Positions 59,217 through 64,000 of a stretch of 64,000 nt of DNA are shown here, one piece after another (the first letter of the stretch is position 1; each line of letters opens with the position of its first letter). Source of the DNA: Litoreibacter ponti (lineage in GTDB: Bacteria; Pseudomonadota; Alphaproteobacteria; Rhodobacterales; Rhodobacteraceae). The stretch covers positions 2,232,001 to 2,296,000 of the forward strand of contig NZ_QBKS01000001.1 in the NCBI RefSeq assembly GCF_003054285.1. The letters are read 5' to 3'. The position numbers were made by a program, and so were the translations under genes. Below the pieces are notes generated by a model, which saw nothing but the letters and a program-made list of their open reading frames with translations, did not search any database and was not told the origin of the DNA.

Positions 59217-61670
59217 TCAGGCGCGGATCCTTTCATTTTCGGGATCCCATAGCGGCGCATCCTCCTGCACCACCGCGGGGCATTTCGTGCCGTAGATCTC
59301 GACATGCAGTTCGGTGCCCGGCTTGGCGGCCTCCGATTTGACGACACCAAGCGCAATGGACTTACCCACCCGGTAGCCCCAATCACCCGACGTCGTCTCA
59401 CCCACGATCTCGTCGCCATGCCACACCGGCGACATGTAGGGCGCGTCGGCCCCGTTCGCCTCGACCACCAGCGTCACGAAGCCTTTCTTCGGCCCCTGCT
59501 GCATCTCATTGGCCAGCGCGGCCTTGCCCGGGAAATCCTGCTCCTTGCCCAGACGCAGGAAACGGTCGAGACCGGCCTCCAACAGAGTGTAATCTGTAGA
59601 CAGATCGCCCTTCCACGTCCGGTAGCCTTTCTCGATGCGCATCGAATTCAGCGCATACATCCCGAACGGTACAGCCCCCGCAGCGCGGATCGCGTCATAG
59701 ACCGCGGGGCTGTCGTCGAACGCGGTGTGCACCTCCCAGCCCAGCTCGCCCGCAAAGGAGATGCGGAACAGCTTGGCGGGCTTGCCCGCAACTGTGGCGT
59801 CCTGCATGGACAGCCAGCCGCGTTCCAGATCGGCACCTTCGGAGATGCCTGCCAACATCTCGCGCGATTTCGGGCCCGTCAGGATGTGAGCGGACCACTC
59901 TTTGGTGATATCGATGAGCGCCAGCGATCCATCTTCCGGCAGGCGGGATTTCAGGAACTCGAAGTCATGCCACTGTGCCACGGCAGCGGTCATAATCCAG
60001 AAATCATCCTCGCCCCAGCGAATGATCGTGACCTCGGTCACGACACGGCCCCGCGAGTCGGTGAAGTAGCCTAGGTTCATGCGGCCCACCTTGGGAAGCG
60101 CGCCCGCAATCTGGCCGCGCAGCCACTCGGCGGCGCCCGCCCCTGTCAGCGTGTAGCGCGAGAAGCCGGGCATATCGAGAACGCCCGCGTGATCGCGCAC
60201 CGCCTCGACCTCCTCCTTGATCCGCTGCTCCCACGGTCCCTTGCGCCCCCAGGTCTGGGTCGCCTCCTCGGACGTGTCGTCGCCGTCCTTGGCGAACCAA
60301 TTGGCGCGCTCCCAACCATTGTAGGCGCCCATCTGCGCGCCGGAGGCGAGCAGCGTTTCATGATTCGGCGACAGCTTCTTGTCGCGCCCGGCGGGCCATT
60401 CGTGATGCGGGAAGTGCATGGCATATTCGTGGCCATAGGTCTCCAGCGCCTTCGACAGGCAATAGTCGTGATCGGCGTAATCCGTGTAGCGGCGCGGGTC
60501 GACCGACCACATGTCCATTTCCGTCTCGCCATGCATGATCCATTCCGACAGCACTTTGCCCGCGCCGCCGCCCTGGGCGATGCCGAAGGTGAAGCTATGG
60601 CCCTCGAAAGCGTTCTTCACGCCGGGCATCGGGCCGACCATCGGCAGCCCATCCGGCGCATAGGGGATTGGCCCGTTGATGTTGCGCTCCACCCCGCCTT
60701 CGCCCAGCAGCGGCACCCGCGCCATCGCGTCCTCGATATAGAACTCGAGCCGCTCCAGATCGTCAGGATACAGCTGGAACGAGAAATCCTCCGGCATCGG
60801 ATCGTCCGGAGTGACCCAGTGCGCCTTGCAGTTGCGCTCATAGGGGCCAAGGTTCAGTCCGTTCTTGTCCTGCCGCAGGTAGTAGCTGATGTCCGGGTCG
60901 CGCAACAGGGGCACCTTGTGGCCCTTCTCCGTCGTCCAGGCCTCCAGCTCGGGCAGCTGGCCGGTCAGGAAATACTGGTGGGACATGACCACCATGGGCA
61001 CCGTGCGTCCGCCAAAGGGCTTGAACATCTCGCCCACACGCTGCGCGTAGTAGCCCGCGCAGTTGACGACCTTCTCGCAGCGGACATCACCCTTTTCGGT
61101 CTTCACGATCCACTCGTCGCCGTCGCGGTCAATCCCGGTCACCGAGCAGAAGCGCTCGATCCGCCCGCCCGCATCCCGTGCGCCCTTGGCCAACGCCTGG
61201 GTCAGCTGGGCCGGGTCGATATCGCCGTCCAGCGGGTCCCAAAGGCCGCCCTCCAGATCGTGGGTCTCCATGAACGGATGGCGCTCGCGCAGCTCCCCGG
61301 GGGTGCAGACATCCATGGTCAGGCCTTGGTAGCGCGCCTGAGAAGATATCTTCGCGAACTCCTGCATCCGCTCCTTGCCGTGCGCCAGACGGATAGAGCC
61401 GGTGACATGGTAGTTCATCGGGTAGCCCACGTCGTCAGCCAGGGTGCGGTACATCTCCAGCCCGAAGCGTTGCATGTTCATCACAGCCCAGTTGGGCGCG
61501 AAGTTCGGGCAGTTGCCCGCCGCATGCCAGGTCGAGCCCGCCGTCAGCTCGTTCTTTTCAAGCAGCACGCAGTCTGTCCACCCCGCGCGCGCCAGATGAA
61601 ACAGCGTCGATGTGCCCACGACGCCGCCGCCGATGATGACGACACGGGCCGTCGTTGGAAAATCAGACAT
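59217..61670 (-). CDS. GcvT-family FAD-dependent oxidoreductase, second paralogue
   Basis: An 817-residue protein with the same two-domain design as the enzyme at 55789-58236 but clearly diverged. FAD motif: VVIIGGGVVGTSTLFHLARAG; flavinylation region: AGSTWHAAGNCPNFAPNW. The GcvT-like half has TGPKSREMLAGI, GELGWEVHTAF and IEKGYRTWKGDLS. It probably demethylates a second N-methyl amino compound (sarcosine or dimethylglycine). It follows the LysE gene after 60 bases and precedes the methyltransferase gene by 103. Confidence 0.87.
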   Translation of the reverse strand: MSDFPTTARVVIIGGGVVGTSTLFHLARAGWTDCVLLEKNELTAGSTWHAAGNCPNFAPNWAVMNMQRFGLEMYRTLADDVGYPMNYHVTGSIRLAHGKERMQEFAKISSQARYQGLTMDVCTPGELRERHPFMETHDLEGGLWDPLDGDIDPAQLTQALAKGARDAGGRIERFCSVTGIDRDGDEWIVKTEKGDVRCEKVVNCAGYYAQRVGEMFKPFGGRTVPMVVMSHQYFLTGQLPELEAWTTEKGHKVPLLRDPDISYYLRQDKNGLNLGPYERNCKAHWVTPDDPMPEDFSFQLYPDDLERLEFYIEDAMARVPLLGEGGVERNINGPIPYAPDGLPMVGPMPGVKNAFEGHSFTFGIAQGGGAGKVLSEWIMHGETEMDMWSVDPRRYTDYADHDYCLSKALETYGHEYAMHFPHHEWPAGRDKKLSPNHETLLASGAQMGAYNGWERANWFAKDGDDTSEEATQTWGRKGPWEQRIKEEVEAVRDHAGVLDMPGFSRYTLTGAGAAEWLRGQIAGALPKVGRMNLGYFTDSRGRVVTEVTIIRWGEDDFWIMTAAVAQWHDFEFLKSRLPEDGSLALIDITKEWSAHILTGPKSREMLAGISEGADLERGWLSMQDATVAGKPAKLFRISFAGELGWEVHTAFDDSPAVYDAIRAAGAVPFGMYALNSMRIEKGYRTWKGDLSTDYTLLEAGLDRFLRLGKEQDFPGKAALANEMQQGPKKGFVTLVVEANGADAPYMSPVWHGDEIVGETTSGDWGYRVGKSIALGVVKSEAAKPGTELHVEIYGTKCPAVVQEDAPLWDPENERIRA

Positions 61671-61730
61671 GGGTCTCTCCCTTTTGATCGTGGTGCGGTG
61701 CGATGCCCGCGATGTTGCAAATGGCCCGCA

Positions 61731-62351
61731 TCACGCGGGCCGTCCGGGGGCGGACGCGCTGCCGAGCAGCACGCCGTAGATGACAAAGCAGGCGGCCATA
61801 ATGCGTCGCACCCACACATTCAACACAGCGCCTATCGCCGCGCGCCCGAGGCCCGCACCGATGGCCGTGTAGATCAGGTAGCTGGCCGCCGTGATGGTCA
61901 GGGCCGTGGGCATGATCACCCACATCTGGCCCCAGACCGGGATGTCGGGCTGGATGAACTGGGTGAAGGCCGCGAAATAGCCCGCGACAGATTTGACATT
62001 GATCGTCGCGATCAGAAACGCCTTCAGGTAGACGCCGCCCGGGCGGTCGTCTGCCTTGATCGGCCTTGCCGCGTTCAGCCAGCCGCGCATACCCAGCCAG
62101 ATCAGCACCGCGGCACCAATCAGTTTGCCATAGAAAAACGCCTCCGGCACGGAGGCCAGCATCGCGGTGACCCCTGCTGCGGACAGCAACATGAACAGCG
62201 TGGCCTGTGTCAGGATCGCCAGCACGCCCCAAAGCGCCTTTCGGAAACCAAGTGTCATGCCGTTCTGGATGCAATTGACCGCATTCGGGCCCGGTGTGGT
62301 CACGAAGACCACCCAAAATAGCGCGAATATGACCCATCCTTCCCAACTCAT
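61731..62351 (-). CDS. LysE family translocator
   Basis: A 206-residue membrane exporter with about six helices. The family patterns VTTPGPNAVNCIQNGMTLGFRKALWGVLAI and GAAVLIWLGMRGWLNAARPIK are present. LysE/RhtB proteins export basic or other amino acids. It begins 3 bases after the XRE-cupin regulator gene, so the regulator and exporter are cotranscribed; it may relieve excess glycine or a methylated amino acid. Confidence 0.92.
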   Translation of the reverse strand: MSWEGWVIFALFWVVFVTTPGPNAVNCIQNGMTLGFRKALWGVLAILTQATLFMLLSAAGVTAMLASVPEAFFYGKLIGAAVLIWLGMRGWLNAARPIKADDRPGGVYLKAFLIATINVKSVAGYFAAFTQFIQPDIPVWGQMWVIMPTALTITAASYLIYTAIGAGLGRAAIGAVLNVWVRRIMAACFVIYGVLLGSASAPGRPA

Positions 62352-62354
62352 GGC

Positions 62355-62927
62355 TCAATACACCGGGGGCGCGATGACCCAGATCACGACCGCCGGGTCC
62401 GGGTAGGGATTGCGCCAACGATACGCCTCGCCACGTATGCGAAAGCTGTCACCGCGGGTCAGGCGATGCCAAACGCCGCCGATCTCGATATCGAGCTTGC
62501 CCGAAGTGACGTACCCGACCTCTTGCGTGGGCCGTGCGTTGGGCTCATCCAGCGACGCGCCGGGCTCGAAAGTGGAATGCACCACCTCGAAATCATCGGT
62601 CAGATCAGGGGACAGAAGCTCCTCCACCAGCCCCGCGGCGCGTGAGCCTATGGGACGGCGGGCGCCAGCGCGCACGATGAAGCCCTGCTCAGACGCCTCG
62701 GCGGCCTCCTGGCGGAACAGGCTCGAGACCGACACATCAAGCGCGCGCGCAAAATGGCGCAGGTCGGTGATGGAAGGCTCCGAGATGTTGCGCTCCACCT
62801 GGCTGATCCACCCCACGGAACGATTGAGCGCGTCGGCCAAGGCCGCCAACGTCAGGCCGCGCGCCTTGCGCAGCGCGCGCAGGTCCGCACCAAGTGTATT
62901 CGTGGTCTCGGGTCGGGTGTGGCGCAC
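62355..62927 (-). CDS. XRE family transcriptional regulator with cupin sensor domain
   Basis: A 190-residue regulator. The N-terminal helix-turn-helix (LRALRKARGLTLAALADALNRSVGWISQVERNISEPSITDLRHFARAL, about 14-62) and a C-terminal cupin domain (FEVVHSTFEPGASLDE...EVGYVTSGKLDIEIGGVWHRLTRGDSFRIRGEAYRWRNP) are classic for cupin-type regulators of amino acid metabolism. A perfect inverted repeat lies 18 bases before the ATG. It leads the run LysE - oxidoreductase - methyltransferase - oxidoreductase, and is likely to control it. Confidence 0.92.
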   Translation of the reverse strand: MRHTRPETTNTLGADLRALRKARGLTLAALADALNRSVGWISQVERNISEPSITDLRHFARALDVSVSSLFRQEAAEASEQGFIVRAGARRPIGSRAAGLVEELLSPDLTDDFEVVHSTFEPGASLDEPNARPTQEVGYVTSGKLDIEIGGVWHRLTRGDSFRIRGEAYRWRNPYPDPAVVIWVIAPPVY

Positions 62928-62944
62928 TGGACGGCTTGGCCTCG

Positions 62945-62967
62945 TGAAAAATTCATCCTATTTTTCA
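62945..62967. promoter_or_regulatory. Inverted-repeat operator upstream of the XRE-cupin gene
   Basis: TGAAAAAT (62945-62952) - TCATCCT - ATTTTTCA (62960-62967) is a perfect 8+7+8 inverted repeat. An additional half GAAAA at 62977-62981 pairs in orientation with TTTTC (62962-62966). It sits 18 bases before the regulator's start codon, overlapping the expected promoter. Confidence 0.65.
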
Positions 62968-63043
62968 TGCGTGCCAGAAAATACACGAGTCGTGCAAGGG
63001 TTTTTACGTGTGCCAGCCTTATGGGAGAGGCGGCCTATGACAC

Positions 63044-63502
63044 CTAGGCCGCGTTCGCAAAGACGCCTTTCAAGATCGCTTGCAACGCATCCGCATCCTC
63101 TTGCGTAAACGCATCAGGCTGGTCACTGTCGATGTCAAACACCCCAAGCAGCGCGCCTTCGCCATTCCACACCGGCAGCACCAGTTCCGATTTGGTTGAG
63201 CTGGCGCAAGCGATATGGCCCGGAAACGCATCGACATCGGGAACTAACTGCGCCTCGCCGGTTCGCGCAGCCGCGCCGCACACCCCGCGCGAGAACGGGA
63301 TCACGAGGCATCCATGGCCGCCCTGATAAGGGCCGATCTTCAACATCTCCGGCCCAACAACGCGGTAAAATCCGGTCCAATCAAACCGGGCGTCCGCGTG
63401 GTGCACTTCGCACGCGACCGTTGCCATCAAGGCGACTGCGTCCGTCTCACCCTCTGTCAGGGCTGCGATGGTTTTGGCAAGCGTTGCGTAATCGACGCTC
63501 AT
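63044..63502 (-). CDS. Free methionine-(R)-sulfoxide reductase (GAF domain)
   Basis: A 152-residue single-GAF protein. Cys65, Cys75 (CLVIPFSRGVCG) and Cys99 (HIACASSTKSELVLP) have the same spacing as Cys84, Cys94 and Cys118 of E. coli fRMsr, so activity reducing free methionine sulfoxide is expected. It repairs oxidised free methionine, consistent with the homocysteine-to-methionine gene nearby. Its start overlaps the thiolase stop by ATGA. Confidence 0.93.
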   Translation of the reverse strand: MSVDYATLAKTIAALTEGETDAVALMATVACEVHHADARFDWTGFYRVVGPEMLKIGPYQGGHGCLVIPFSRGVCGAAARTGEAQLVPDVDAFPGHIACASSTKSELVLPVWNGEGALLGVFDIDSDQPDAFTQEDADALQAILKGVFANAA

Positions 63503-64000
63503 ACCCGCTCCAACGCGATCGCAGTGCCCTCGCCACCGCCGATGCAGATTGCCGCCACGCCACGCTTCAGGCCGCGGGTCTCCAGCGCATTGAGCAGCGT
63601 GACCATAATCCGCGCGCCCGACGCGCCGATGGGGTGGCCAAGCGCGCAGGCACCGCCGTTGACGTTCACGACGTCCCGGTCGAGCCCAATTTCATGCATG
63701 AACGCCATGGGAACCACGGCGAACGCCTCGTTCACCTCCCACAGGTCGACGTCTTCCTTGGACCATCCGAGCCGGTCGAGCAGCTTTTGCGCCGCGGGAA
63801 CCGGTGCCGTGGTGAACAACCCCGGTGCCTGCGCATGGCTTGCGTGACCGAGAATGCGCGCGCGCGGGGTCAGGCCATGTTCCCCGACCGCGGCCTCAGA
63901 CGCCAGCACCAACGCCGCTGCCCCATCGGAGATCGAGGAGGAGTTGGCGGCCGTCACTGTACCCCCATCCCGGAAAGCGGGCTTGAGGTGCGGAATCTTC
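63499..64000 (-). CDS. Acetyl-CoA acetyltransferase (thiolase), C-terminal part
   Basis: The N-terminus lies beyond the window's end. The available 166 residues show the second-half thiolase motifs: NSSSISDGAAALVLASE, NEAFAVVPMAF, GGACALGHPIGASGARI and CIGGGEGTA (catalytic Cys). It condenses two acetyl-CoA or cleaves 3-ketoacyl-CoA; the branch (PhaA/AtoB type versus FadA) is likely the former by the GGACALGHPIGASG sequence. It is coupled to the methionine sulfoxide reductase gene by a 4-base overlap. Confidence 0.93.
   Translation of the reverse strand, partial: KIPHLKPAFRDGGTVTAANSSSISDGAAALVLASEAAVGEHGLTPRARILGHASHAQAPGLFTTAPVPAAQKLLDRLGWSKEDVDLWEVNEAFAVVPMAFMHEIGLDRDVVNVNGGACALGHPIGASGARIMVTLLNALETRGLKRGVAAICIGGGEGTAIALERV

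Overview
The window looks like chromosomal DNA of a marine-type alphaproteobacterium of the Rhodobacteraceae (Roseobacter group). The evidence is high GC coding sequence, a ChrR/RpoE singlet-oxygen locus arranged as in Rhodobacter sphaeroides, a GTTC-N7-GTTC LexA box of the alphaproteobacterial type, DUF1674/DUF3035/DUF3775 proteins typical of this order, and a one-carbon (betaine/dimethylglycine) cluster. No phage, insertion sequence, CRISPR array or plasmid functions were seen. Genes are dense and often overlap by ATGA.

Layout. 1-2,050: the 3' end of dinB, an N-formylglutamate amidohydrolase-like gene, tRNA-Val(GAC), rpmJ and an acetyltransferase. 2,061-14,082 (minus strand): a long co-directional run with a fatty acyl-type CoA ligase, LivG, a small secreted protein, LivH, LivM, LivK, a patatin-like lipoprotein, LivF, a PaaK-like enzyme with a degenerate P-loop, and a caspase-fold/peptidoglycan-binding protein. 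It reads as uptake plus CoA activation of a carboxylic acid. 14,168-20,805: a tiny membrane protein, a carbamoylase/hydantoinase-family amidohydrolase, a small membrane protein, a stand-alone formate dehydrogenase alpha subunit, a histidine phosphatase and a saccharopine dehydrogenase-like enzyme. 21,231-27,279: the RpoE-ChrR singlet-oxygen regulon core, with a near-perfect RpoE promoter in front of rpoE and a divergent five-gene operon (flavoprotein, DUF1365, MFS, DUF3833, SDR) related to the furan fatty acid locus of R. sphaeroides.

27,356-34,632: a small single-TM protein under a perfect LexA box, then rmuC, mutL, two M16 peptidases (one without the zinc site), DUF3035 and lspA. 34,634-49,050: purH, a heparinase-like protein, an rRNA methyltransferase, dapB, rbfA, truB, a haloacetate-dehalogenase-like hydrolase whose 3' end contains a strong bidirectional terminator, an RTX protein, rpsO, and an SbtA bicarbonate transporter divergent from a LysR regulator. 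49,212-54,127: pnp, a CIA30 protein, an L,D-transpeptidase, a 1-Cys peroxiredoxin and an unrecognised protein. 54,209-64,000 (minus strand): rluA, rarD, then two dimethylglycine/sarcosine dehydrogenase-like flavoproteins flanking a betaine/homocysteine methyltransferase, with a LysE exporter and an XRE-cupin regulator that has a clear inverted-repeat operator, then a free-methionine sulfoxide reductase and a partial thiolase.

The most noteworthy items are: a structured dispersed repeat present twice with compensatory changes in its stem; the LexA-box small membrane protein; the terminator inside a coding sequence; the D134E change in an otherwise complete fluoroacetate dehalogenase pocket; and the import/activation operon carrying a patatin lipoprotein and a pseudo-caspase.
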